A stretch of 64,000 nt of DNA from Toxorhynchites rutilus septentrionalis (lineage: Eukaryota > Arthropoda > Insecta > Diptera > Culicidae). The translations under genes were made by a program, and so were the position numbers. Below are positions 53,880 to 64,000 of this stretch, in pieces; position 1 is the first letter of the stretch; each line of letters begins with the position of its first letter. Location of the stretch: positions 56,623,705 to 56,687,704 of the forward strand of contig NC_073745.1 of the NCBI RefSeq assembly GCF_029784135.1. Reading direction: 5' to 3'. The notes under the pieces are model-generated. The model ran no database searches. It saw only the letters and a program-made list of their open reading frames with translations, and was not told the origin of the DNA.

Positions 53880-56390
53880 AAAAAATTTGATCGAAATTTG
53901 AAATCAGAATTGAAGTTCATTATCAAATTGAATCTGCTATCTGACATTTTTATATAAATCTTTCAAATCATCAGCAGGAACATGAAGGCAGAATTTCCTT
54001 TAGGATGTCCTATCTCCGTTTTCGAGTTTTCAGAGTACTAGGATTAGTAGGATTAGTCTGGAACAGAACCCAATATTCCTCTTCTGTTCGGGACTATGAG
54101 CAGCAACAATTTGTCTCGATTACCTGATTCTTCCGAGTGGAGTTTAACCCAATATCCAAATACCTAACAAGGTAATCCAATTGGCCCACAATGCCCAAAT
54201 ACAGGACAACACAATTTGGTCAACTTCCCTCGGATCTCTACCAGATCCCAGATCCCCAAACCCGTACCTAATCGTTACCTCAGGTCGGTATCACTACATT
54301 GTTTTGAAAATCGCTCGGGTAACCTCATGGGCTCGAGCAATAATAATGGCTGCACGTATAAAATTACCAAACTTTTTGCGCTCGGTTTTTTTTTTTCATG
54401 CTACCTCTGGTGGAGCCCTCCACCTTTCCGTTTGACCGACCGCTTTAATCTGATTAAAAAGTAATGGGAACCCCGCTTCCTCGCTGCTGCGGGCATTTTT
54501 GATTGCGGGGCCTGCGAAAAATGAAACAAATCTCTGCACGTGGAATGGTTAATCGCGGGCCGAACGAGATCGGCGGGTATTTTTTTCGGTACCCAATATA
54601 TCTCCAAATTAGCGCAGTTTGTTTTTTGTGGTTGCTGGATTCACACCATGTTCTATCGGAGGAGGATTGCATGACACGCTCTGGCGGCTGCTGCTGCTGC
54701 TGAATCCCACGCCGTGGACACGACAACGATTACTGCATGCTTTATGATATCCACGTGGCGGTGCTACTTTTCGCTCTAATTTTTATTGCAGCCATTATTG
54801 CTTTTTTATTGGCTTGCAGAGGTTACACATCGGGTCCGGGAAGGTCATAAAAAATCACGCTAATCGACGACGGCGGCGACGGTAAGTCAAACGAGATTTC
54901 TTCGGAACAAGGTTCATAACGCCTTCCAAGGTTGTGTCGTACAGAGTTTCGACCCAAAATAAACTTGTTCGACACGAAGCGAAGCTGCATTTGACAGGTT
55001 CTCCTCTCCGCTCCCACATTTTCAAATATGGCTCCGAAACTTTCGACCGCACTTTATTCTAATGTTTGCAGCGGCCACTCAACGCCAGGGCGGTGGTACC
55101 CCACTGACCCATCGGTGCGAGTTTCTACAACTGTTGACCATTTAAATTTCCACCGACAGCTTTTCTCTCCCGGGCTCCAACAATGGTCGAAAGTTTTCCC
55201 GAGTTGCTAATTGAATTCGACATCGGCGACAACGACTAACCTCCGGACTTCGGCTGCTGCAGGCTGTTCCTCCCCCGACACCCTCAACTCCCCGTCATTT
55301 CATCCGCAGATATATATTTGTTGCTGATCTTGATGCGAAAGTTCACAATATTTGAAATGGCCACAAGTAGTTTCGATCGAAATTGACGGAAGACGTCGTT
55401 CGGTGTGGTTCCCTTGTGCGACAAAACTTTCGTTGAAACTATCGCTGCACGGGACGCTGCACAGAGATAGACTTGCAGTCGAGTTTTCGGGGAAAAGTTT
55501 TGATGGTTCAGAAGGGTTTCACTTTACTTATCCCGCGGGGATGAGTCGTGTACGTTTTATAATGGCAATTTCTGCCACTGTAACTGAAGGGTTCTGGAAT
55601 TTATAGCGTTTTTTCATTTGTTTTAGTTTCCCCGACAGTGAATGTAAAGTTTTGTGAGTTCTGTTGAGGCTATAACCGGACAAATAAAACTTGTCCACTG
55701 TTTAATTACAGTGGTAAAAAATGGGGTCTTCTCTGAACCGAGTAAACTGGAAATTGGAAAGCTCCGTGTTCATCTAGCGCGCTTAGAATAGTAATAATGC
55801 TTTCTCCCCAAAAATTGTTCCAATAATTGATTAAACGAACGTCCCCAATATGAGGTAGCCCCAATATTTCCCCCATCGAAACCATCGATACGAAGAACAG
55901 AACAATTTGCAGCTCCATTTAGTCAATTTCGCACCACGAATGGTCATAAAAACCCGGCCTCCAGTATGCAATAAAAGTTCATATATGGCTCCTATTGCTG
56001 ACAAGCATCGGCCTAAATATTGTGTGTCCTCTCTTGGTGAATAGACTTCCCATTATTCGAACGAACGAGAAACTCATAACCCTAGAGCACGAGTGTGGGC
56101 TTCGGTTGAACTTTCATCCGACTGACCGCTACTCTAGGCTACATCGGACCAATCGACCCTGGTCCAGTGATGGTACACATTTTTAACTACATTTCACGCT
56201 TCCCTGCCGGCGACGGCGATGTGCGCGAAGGGTAGGGGGCCCATAGCGAGTCCGCTTATGGTTCTGCTTCGTTTGCGGTGGACAGTTTGAACAAGGTAGA
56301 CTTGATTAAAGATGTGTACCTCTCGCAAATAAACCAATTTTGGAAAAGAGTGTCATCGGAGCCGGATTAATTCAAAACTCACTGTGTTTT
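53880..56390. other. No recognisable gene; unique-looking DNA
   Basis: Mixed composition, with GC-richer patches at 54440-55300 and 56000-56260, no visible repeats and no coding motif. Short frames on both strands are uninformative. Confidence 0.45.
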
Positions 56391-56399
56391 TCGCATTCG

Positions 56400-57341
56400 A
56401 ACGGGTGCGGAAAAAGTTATTAAGTTCCCAGTCAAGCTTTCTGTAGCTCAAACCCAAAACTAATTTCCGAAAAAAATCTGTTTTTGTTCTTCATATAAAA
56501 AAAAACTTTTCTTAGATTTTCTGATTTTCTATCACTCATTCAACAATCAAACCACATTGTATTCCCATTTAAAATCTAGGAATCATCTCTTTTTGTTCTA
56601 ACTGCTTTTTTTTTAGTTTTCCGATTGTCTGACTCCTTTAGTTTCCAATGAAATGTTTTAGATTTTCTTAACATTGTTTTTATATGTCTCGATCTTTTTA
56701 ATTTACATTTTTTTTTTACATTGTATAGTTTTTTTTATCAATGCCTTTTTTGTCATTTTCGCATTTTGAGTAGATCGATACAGAATATTTTTAGATTTTT
56801 TTCAGATTTGAACATTTAAAAACTTACCGAATTCTAAATTTTCAAAATTTCAAATAAAAAAAAAAATTAAAAATACTGATATTCTATATTTTTAAATTTT
56901 TTGGCCATTAAGTTTTTTCAATTTTGAATTATTTGAAACGCGAAGCTTCTTATTTAACATTTTTTGAACTTTGAATTTTCTTCATTCACAATTTCCGAAA
57001 TTCCGCATTAAGTATAATATATTCCAATTTCGAGTTTTAAATTTAGTACGCTTAGTATTTTCTGTATACAGAATTTCTTGGATTTCATTGATTTCCAATT
57101 TCTAGTTTCTGAATTCAAAATTGTCTGAACTTTAATCATTTGAAATTTAAAATTTTCTCAATCAAATTTTTGTGAATTTTAAATTTTCTCAATTTGATAT
57201 TTTCTGAATTTTTAATTTCCTAAATTCTATATTTCATTAGTTTTCATAATTTTTATATTTTTGTATTTTTTAAAATTTTTGGATTTTTCATATATTAACT
57301 TTAAAATTTCCTGAACAATTTTTTTTCTAATTTATTATAAA
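56400..57341. repeat. T-rich low-complexity domain, part 1
   Basis: Irregular repetition of TTTTCTGAATTTTGAATTTTC-like words. It continues at 58205-60170 beyond the mariner insertion. No gene. Confidence 0.65.
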
Positions 57342-57343
57342 TA

Positions 57344-58202
57344 CAGGGTGGGCCATTTAAAGTGGAAGGATTTGTTTTTGCAATAGCAAAGTAAAGAAGT
57401 GGAATTTTAAATTTTTTTTTTGAAATTCATTTATTTTGGCCCAAGGAGATTTGTTCTAACTACTTTTTGATTATGATATCTCGTAAATGAGCGCCTCTGG
57501 CCTTGACCGCAAAATGTGCCCTTTTTTCGGCATTTTTCATCACTTTGCCCAATGTTTCGGCCGATATGGCAGCAATTTCTTGTCGGATATTGTGTATACC
57601 TTGGATTTTAAATATCCCCATAAAAAAAAGTCAGGAGGCGTCAAATCAGGTGATCTCGGTGACCAGTCATAATCGCCGTTTTTCGATATTAATCTTCCGG
57701 GGAACATTTCGCGCAATAATTTGGTCGTGGCAGCCGCTGTATGGCATGTAGCGCCGTCCTGTTGGAACCAGTAATTGTCCAATTCATTTTCACGAACAAA
57801 TGGCAATAAAAAATCGGTTATCATTGTCGATGGAGTCTCTGCAACACTGGCTCGAACGGCATCAATATTCTCGTCGAAGCGTCTTGGTCGTTGTCTGGAC
57901 AGATGACTGGCATTACCAACACTACCAGACGATATAAATTTGGCATATAATCGACGTATAGTGTTGTCTCCAGGCGATGTTTTAACTTTATTTTTATTTT
58001 TCCACGCACGTTTAGTTAACACAATTGAGAAGTTATTTTGAATGTACAGCTGAACAATTTCAGCGCGTTGTTTAGGTGTGTATTGTTCCATGGTTAAAAT
58101 TGTACTGAAATGACGCTTCCGCGGTATGACATTTGTTAATCTGACATCTCTGTCAAAAGTTATGGGGTTGCCAGATGCTTCCACTTTAAATGGCCCACCC
58201 TG
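57344..58202 (-). mobile_element. DD41D (rosa-like) mariner, internally deleted
   Basis: 859 bp. The terminal 25 bp (57344-57368 and 58178-58202) are perfect inverted repeats beginning CAGGGTGGGCCATTTAAAGT, with TA at 57342-57343 and 58203-58204. It carries one ORF that lacks the middle of the transposase. Confidence 0.92.
57540..58092 (-). pseudogene. DD41D mariner transposase, internal deletion
   Basis: The start is the ATG at about 58092 (MEQYTPKQRAEIVQLY). The N-terminal HTH (NTIRRLYAKFISSGSVG...) is intact. The ORF then jumps from VAETPSTMIT to the catalytic region WFQQDGATCHT and SPDLTPPDFFLWGYLKSKVY, so the segment with the first catalytic Asp is gone. There are 41 residues between the two remaining Asp (QQD and PPD), the signature of the DD41D/rosa group. 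The C-terminus is also shortened. It cannot catalyse; with perfect TIRs it is a classic internally deleted, possibly repressor-type copy. Confidence 0.88.
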
Positions 58203-58204
58203 TA

Positions 58205-60170
58205 CTAATCTTTGAGAAAATTAACAACCCCGAAATGCTAATGCTGCAGAATTCAAAAAAGTTACAAATTTATAAATTAAAATTGAGAAAATAAAAAAAT
58301 CAAAAATAAAAAAAATCCGAATTGTATACTTCTTTTCCTTTATTAATTCTATATTTTCCAAGCCTTTATTTTTCAGTTTGAAATTTTGGAAATTTTGCTT
58401 CTTCTGAATTCTCAAATTTTCAGAATTCCAAATTTTTTCGAAGTTAGTTAGATTTAGTTGAAAATTTTTGAAATTACAGTATTTAAATCTCTTTTTTTTA
58501 TTTTTCGTATTGTAAATGTTTGGAAATTTTCTGAATTTTGAAATTTATCGAATATTATATCATTTTTTAAATTGAAAATTTTGCAACTTTCAGTGATTGA
58601 ATTTGAGCGATTTTCATTTTTTTTTGTTTCCATTTACTCAAAATCTTGAGGTTTTTGAATACCGATTGCGTAATGGTCTGAACTATGAATTATCTGAACT
58701 TTTCTTTGAAATATTCCTAACTTTCAATTTTCTGAAATGCAAAATCACATAATTCAAAACTTTTCGAAACAAATTTCTCTGAATTGCTATTTTTCAGGAT
58801 TTTTAGTTTTTAGAATTCTTTAGATTGTATTTTTTTTTTATTTTCTAAACTTTTTTTTTATTTCAAATGTTCAGAATTTTATATTTTCTGGATTTTTGAT
58901 TTTCTGAATCGTGAGTCCTCTGGGTTTTCAATTATCAGAATTATCATAATATTCATTTCCTGATCTTTCAATTTCTGTCTTCTGAATTTTGAATTTTCAA
59001 ATTTGAACATTTTAAGGATGTTAAATTTTCAATGTTAAATTATCCTAACATTTGATTTTTGTAAAACTTTTTGGATTTCCATTACTTACATTATTTCCAT
59101 TACATTACTTTCCAATTTCGATTAAAAAAAATAATACACTCGGAAATTCTGAAAAATCAACAAATTCAGAAATTCTAGGGCTGCAAACTACAAATACATA
59201 CAATACATTTCCGAATTCGTAATTTTCTAAATTTTGCTAAATTTTCCTGAATTCAGAATTTATTGAAGTGAAAATTTGTAAATTTGTTAATTTTCTGATT
59301 TTAAATTAGTTTTTCTGGACTTTAAAATTTCTGAAAGTAGGGTTCTTAAATTTAATTTTTTTAAATTTTCAATTCCCTGAATTTCAAATATTCGAAATTT
59401 TTATTTTCTGATTTCTGATTTTTTCTCCACTGTGTTTTCCATATTGTAAATTTTAAATACTTCGAATGTTTTAAATTTATCGAATATTTTTTCATTTAAA
59501 ATTTCTAGGAAATTACAATTCTCTGTTATTAAAAATTTTTAATTTGAACATTTTCTGAATTTTTTTTTTGTTCAAAATTTTCCCAAATTTTTAAACTCTT
59601 TGAAAATGGATTAATTTTCTGATTTACATTTTTTTTGAATTGCTAGTTTCTGGATTTTTATTTCTTTAGAATTTTCTGGATGTTATTTTTTTAATTTTAA
59701 ATTTCGGAATTTGAATTCTCTGAATTTGAAAATGTTCTGGATTTTAAATTTTCTTCCCAAAAATCCGAAAATTCTGAAAATTCAAAAAATTATGAAATTC
59801 TAAATTTGAAAAAAATTAAAATCCAGAATATATATATAATATATAATATATAGTATAAATTTAATATACAGAAGATTTTAAAATTCAGAGAATAAAAAAA
59901 ACAAAAAACTTGAAAAGTTTAGAGAATTCTCACTTCAGAAATTTTTTTTTCTGGGGCTTTAAAATTCAGAAAAATAAATATTAAAAAATATTAATTCAGT
60001 TAATTTAAAGTTCAGACCATTATTCAACCACTATTCGAAACCTTCAGAATTCGGAGAAATACTTATTTAGGAAATTTTGTTTACAGGATAGTAAAATCCT
60101 AAAAATTTTAAATTAAAAAAAATTATATTCAGAAAATATCAGAAAAAGCTCAAATTCGTATTATCTGCTT
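58205..60170. repeat. T-rich low-complexity domain, part 2
   Basis: Same word composition as 56400-57341, including a short TA-rich tract near 59830. From about 59750 to 60170 the words appear mostly as their reverse complements (AAAATTCAGA). No gene. Confidence 0.65.
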
Positions 60171-60389
60171 TTTGCAAAAACTCGGTATACTTATTCATTT
60201 ACGAAAACTTACAGTTATCGTAAGACAGTCACATTTTTCCATCTTAAATAAAGGAAGTTCAAAACTTGTTTGATCTTTCAAATGAAATATTAAAAAATGA
60301 ATGCCGTTTCTAAAGTGAAGTCAAGTATCTTTTATTTTCTGTAAAAATATCGAAAATCTGTCAGACGGTTCACAGATTACAAAATTTTT

Positions 60390-60970
60390 AAAATGTGAAC
60401 ATTGAAAATCGAAAAATCACCCAAAGGGGAAGTAAAAGAAATCGGGGTTCTCAAAAAAAAAAAAATGCCATATGTCATAAAATTGCATTACTCGTCGAGA
60501 TTTACAGTTATTTTTTTTTAAAAACCCCGATTTCCGGTGATTTCTCGGTTTTCAAAAAACTCAAATTTTAACGATGTCGAACAGTAAATGAAGTCCGAAT
60601 GAGCTAATATTTGGCATAGGGTATATTATCGTCGATTTTTATTGGCACCCTAACCATACTTTTCGTTTCGTATTCCGGAAAAAAAACCAAGTCTCTGAGT
60701 GCCGATTTTTGCCAAAAAAACATTTTTTTTTCGAGATGACACTAGATCTCGACGTTTCATGTCATTTTAAGACATTTGGCATCAAGAAAAACAGTCGAAA
60801 ACCCAAATTTCCTTTACTCCCCCTTGGGTGATTTTTCGATTTTCAAAAAACTCAAACTTTGACCGCTTTGCACCACATCTTCTATAAGTCCGATTGAGCT
60901 GAAATTTGACATAGGGTGTTTTTTCAAGGTGGTAAACATTTTGTATAGGGTAACTTTTTGAACTTTAAGG
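60390..60970. repeat. Inverted repeat of an A/T-rich family
   Basis: The block 60405-60500 (ATCACCCAAAGGGGAAGTAAA...) is matched in inverted orientation by about 60735-60840, with internal copies of GAGCTGAAATTTGACATAGGGTG-like words near 60600 and 60897. It is related to the mosaic at 39850-41260. No gene. Confidence 0.6.
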
Positions 60971-61366
60971 GTCGATTTTTTCCCATACATTCATTGGAAC
61001 CCTAGTGTATATTGTTCAAAATAGGCATACAATTGGAAATAATTCTTCATTTTAGAAAAAAATACTAAAACAAGTACACTGAAGTCGCTTTTTACGCGGT
61101 TTTTTTATACACGGTTTTATTTTACGCGGGTTTTTCACGTGGTTTTTAGAATTTACGCGGTTTATTTTTACGCGGATTTCGGAATTTACGCGGTTTTTTT
61201 TAAGCGGATTTCGGAATTTACGCGGATTTCGATATTTACGCGGTTTTTTTACGCAGCACGTATCAACCGCGTACAAATTCAATGTGCTAATTAATGTGGC
61301 TTTTCACGAAATAAATTTGTATTGTATCACTGATTAGTAGCTGAGAAATAAAAGGAAATACAGATA

Positions 61367-62080
61367 CGAGGGTCACTATTTTTTTATTTCGGGAATAGGA
61401 ACAAAAACAAATAGTTAAGCTGCGAATATATTTTTATTGTTTTTCAAAGTACTCGCCACGATGATCGATACACTTTTGCATGCGCTTAAACCAATTTTCA
61501 AAGCATTTATTCCAATCGACACGAGCCTTTTTTTGAGCGATTGTCAAATTATGGGGGATCCAACGTGAACATAATTTTCGCACAACTAAGTGTTCATGTA
61601 AAATCGCATATATGCTGGTGGAACTAATGCTTAGGGATGCCTCAATCTCACAATAGGATACATGACGATCTTGCTTACTCATTTCGTGCACAGCATCGAT
61701 GTTTTCTTACACTACAGTCGATTTTGGACGACCTTCACGAAACTCGTCGGACAGCGAACTACGACCACGATTGAATTCACTATACCAGCGATACACAGTG
61801 GTTTTTTGATGGAGCTTCATCGCCAAAAGTCAAATTAAGTTGATTGACGCACTCTTGTTGTGATAATCCACGTCGAAAGTCGTAAAAATCATCGATTCAG
61901 TTCCATTTTTTTGCCGAGACCAAACTTTCAACTAAATATAAAATAAACAAATAGCGTCCGTATGACAAAATGTTCTGAGTACGTATATCGTCAAAAATGT
62001 CAAACTTTACGATGGAACCGTCAGATGGACTCACATGACATCAGTGTTGCCAATTCCCGAAATATAAATAGTGACCCTCG
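61367..62080 (-). mobile_element. mariner, internally deleted, nested
   Basis: 714 bp with terminal repeats starting CGAGGGTCACTATTT and TA duplications at 61365-61366 and 62081-62082. It is a third mariner lineage in the window, different from 38481 and 57344. Confidence 0.88.
61434..61920 (-). pseudogene. mariner transposase, deletion derivative
   Basis: N-terminal HTH pieces in shifting frames (RRGLSQQECVNQL near 61870, YRWYSEFNRGRSSLSDEF near 61780, then EMSKQDRHVSYCEIEASLSIS and CSRWIPHNLTIAQKKARVDW at 61690-61520). The sequence then jumps to the C-terminal CFENWFKRMQKCIDHRGEYFEKQ at 61510-61434. The catalytic domain with all three Asp is deleted. WIPH is this group's version of the mariner WVPHEL motif. 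Non-functional. Confidence 0.88.
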
Positions 62081-62339
62081 TATCATGATTGCAGCATACA
62101 AAAAAAAATCAGTTAATCAATTGTTAAAATATGTTAATTATATTGTTATTGTTAAATTTTGAATTAATAATTCACTGTTTGTTACATTTTTATACGGATT
62201 TTAAAATTCACCCGGTTTATTTTTAAGCGGATTTTGTAATTTATGCGGTTTTATTTCACGTGCATTTTGGAATTTACGCGGTTTTTTTACGCGGTACGTA
62301 TCCCCCGCGTAAAAAAGCGACTCCAGTGTACTCCTTAAA

Positions 62340-63620
62340 TTTTATAATTTTATGTAAAAATTCGCAACGCTCCGAAAATGATATAAATAAATAGTTAATC
62401 TTGAAACTTCGAAACCCGTGGAAACCGTAGAATTTTCTGGTTGTAGGTCGGAAATCGATACAGCGGTTCAAAGGCGCTAAAATTCTAAAGTGAAGGGAAC
62501 ATGGTCACTCGACCGTAAAGAAAATGGGGTCCGGCATCCTCTCCCGATTCATATATATATTATACATGTTCTAGACTTCAGACTCAGTTTTCAAATCCAT
62601 GTTTGTGTTCTAAAATCCAGATTGTGGATTCCAAAATTCTATAAGGACTATTTCTTTATATCACTGCGATTCGTTCGCACGTAAATTGGTCACTCGCAAT
62701 TTTAATGAAACTAACACTGCCACATGTGAACAGACACTGTGGAGATAAAGGAAATATTGCAATCATAGCTCCGCTCGATGGCAATTTATTAACACGGTCG
62801 GAGCGTAAGAGATTATATGCATCTCTCTTATATGTAAAACAAAGTTTTTTCCTGCCTACGTATTATCACAAGAGAACGGATGGTCAGATTTGAGTCATAT
62901 TTCTATCGTTTTGTTTGTCTTCACCCAAATTAGAATGATAGAATACTTTGGAGAATATTGAAGATAAATAGAAAAGTTCGAAATCGACTAAGCGTGTGTT
63001 CTGCAGTGAAAAGTGATTTCGAAAAAAAAAAGATTACGCATTTGTTCTGCAATGAAAAGTTTGTCTAATTAGAGTTAATTTCTCCAATTGGTATTAACTT
63101 TAACGACATTGTGATTCGTGTTTCGTTATTGTTAAAATAATTGCGGATTTTATGTGGAATTAAGGTGAAACATGTACATAGAAAATGTTTCATCCATACA
63201 GTTATTGGTATTCGAGAGGCCACGTCTGTTAAACAATTGAATAATTGTTGAATCCCAAGCATTATCCAAACGCGCGAAGTCCCACGTTTTGATTGATCCA
63301 GTTTGTGCAACCGGAGCTACAGTGTAATTCAATTTGAATACAAGCAAAACATTGCATCGTAAGCCCTATCCCATTTTTGATTTTATCTCCAGTCAAGTGG
63401 AATAAATTTCTCAGTTGATTTTCGGAAAGATCATTCATTTGAAACAAGAGACACATTGCAAATAAGCACGCATTGAAGCTTTTCGCATTCTTTGCCTCAT
63501 ACACGTCCCAATACGGAAAAGATATAGATTCACGTTTATGCTCTCCTTTTTACTCTTAGAAAACACTTTCCAACTTCATTTTATAATGAGATATAATATT
63601 ATCACGCATTTATTCAACAT
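62340..63620. other. No recognisable gene
   Basis: Mixed A/T-rich DNA with a little GATTC-type sequence near 62570-62640. Frames are short and without motifs. Confidence 0.45.
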
Positions 63621-63621
63621 C

Positions 63622-63712
63622 ACCAGTGGCTACGTGGACAGAATGGTCGTGTTAAACAGCCTTGTATTTGAGCCGGTCGTGGTTCGATCCCCGGTTGTCC
63701 TAGTTTGGATTT
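63622..63712 (+). mobile_element. tRNA-like SINE head
   Basis: Contains GTGGACAGAATGG (A-box-like) and TGGTTCGATCCCCGG (B box, 63680-63694), spaced about 40 bases apart. It is followed by a T-rich stretch and no recognisable body. The ends do not pair as an acceptor stem, so it is not a functional tRNA gene. Confidence 0.5.
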
Positions 63713-64000
63713 TTTTTTGCATAATTCCAAGCTGATCTTCAGTTTGAAGGAAAAAGATGTCTGCTCCCACATATATACAAACCATTTAAAACTTTTGAAA
63801 AAGGTGCTATTATTTGTTCACTTCACCCTTCAGCACACAAGAAAAGTATTTTTTTCTGCCAACGCTAGTTTGAGAGCACACATGGCTGGATTAACACGTT
63901 CCGCCGAATTTATTTGCACAGAGGTTCAAAAAAAGAGCAAAAAATAAAGCTTCTCTGCATGAACATTTCTAAACTTTTCAACATCATTATACGCTCATAA
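63713..64000. other. No recognisable feature
   Basis: A/T-rich DNA to the window edge; it might be the body of the SINE starting at 63622 but I cannot delimit it. Confidence 0.4.

Larger units (their letters stand above)
61077..62328. mobile_element. TIR element with ACGCGG subterminal repeats
   Basis: Ends CACTG(A/G)AGTCGCTTTTTACGCGG, inverted at the right, between TA at 61075-61076 and 62329-62330. The left subterminal region (61090-61270) contains about eight ACGCGG words in GGAATTTACGCGGTTT blocks; the right has several. The TIR resembles pogo-type MITEs. A deleted mariner sits in its middle. Confidence 0.75.

Noticed and set aside
63622..63712. Possible tRNA gene
   Set aside because: B box is good but the ends do not form an acceptor stem and the T stem is weak; treated as a SINE-like fragment.

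Overview
The window looks like nuclear DNA from a mosquito (Culicidae); I cannot resolve the genus. The evidence is the repeat content. It carries tRNA-derived SINEs of types I recognise from Aedes- and Culex-like genomes, I-clade, LOA/R1-like and CR1-like LINEs, a BEL/Pao LTR retrotransposon, pogo, mariner and DD41D (rosa-like) DNA transposons, a TTAA-flanked MITE, and relics of metazoan replication-dependent histone genes with their 3' stem-loops. I found no intact host protein-coding gene, no rRNA, no functional tRNA and no CRISPR. The window is best read as a transposon-rich, nested-insertion landscape, intergenic or inside a very large intron.

Layout. 0-2.1 kb: divergent H2A(-)/H2B(+) pseudogenes plus a second H2A pseudogene. 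2.2-5.3 kb: a dispersed repeat, then mostly unrecognised DNA. 5.3-5.8 kb: a hexamer array (ATTCTC)n. 6.0-8.0 kb: an ORF-less retroposed element with a perfect 23-bp target duplication. 8.0-13.4 kb: degenerate GATTC-type quasi-repeat DNA hosting a 2.2-kb long-TIR element, which itself holds a five-unit 143-bp tandem repeat. 13.4-15.2 kb: unrecognised. 15.3-16.2 kb: a 900-bp octamer array. 16.6-19.9 kb: SINE, pogo element, SINE. 20.0-20.9 kb: I-clade LINE 3' end (-). 22.4-25.9 kb: quasi-repeat DNA with two SINEs. 25.9-27.2 kb: CR1-like LINE (-). 29.05-33.4 kb: a nearly complete I-clade LINE with a 15-bp target duplication. 34.0-36.0 kb: a deleted LOA/R1-like LINE. 37.4-39.8 kb: a pogo relic with a mariner inside it. 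39.8-44.5 kb: long-TIR repeats, a MITE and a mariner relic split by a SINE. 45.5-53.4 kb: BEL/Pao element (-) with two LTRs, interrupted by a 748-bp TTAA MITE. 53.7 kb: microsatellite. 57.3-58.2 kb: internally deleted DD41D mariner. 61.1-62.3 kb: a TIR element with another deleted mariner inside. 63.6 kb: a SINE-like fragment.

How the parts relate. Insertions nest in a readable order. The MITE is younger than the BEL element, whose LTRs differ by only a handful of substitutions by eye. A SINE is younger than the mariner relic it splits, and mariners are younger than the TIR elements that hold them. One SINE family carries a 3' tail resembling the 3' ends of the I-clade LINEs in the same window, which fits trans-mobilisation. 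Every transposase and most retrotransposon ORFs are broken. The BEL element is the youngest-looking coding element: besides the MITE I see one homopolymer frameshift, and its leader is unusually short with no obvious tRNA primer site. I see no convincing new gene system. The most unusual structures are the histone relic pair, the large hairpin-forming repeats, the polarity-switching quasi-repeat domains, and the BEL/MITE interruption.
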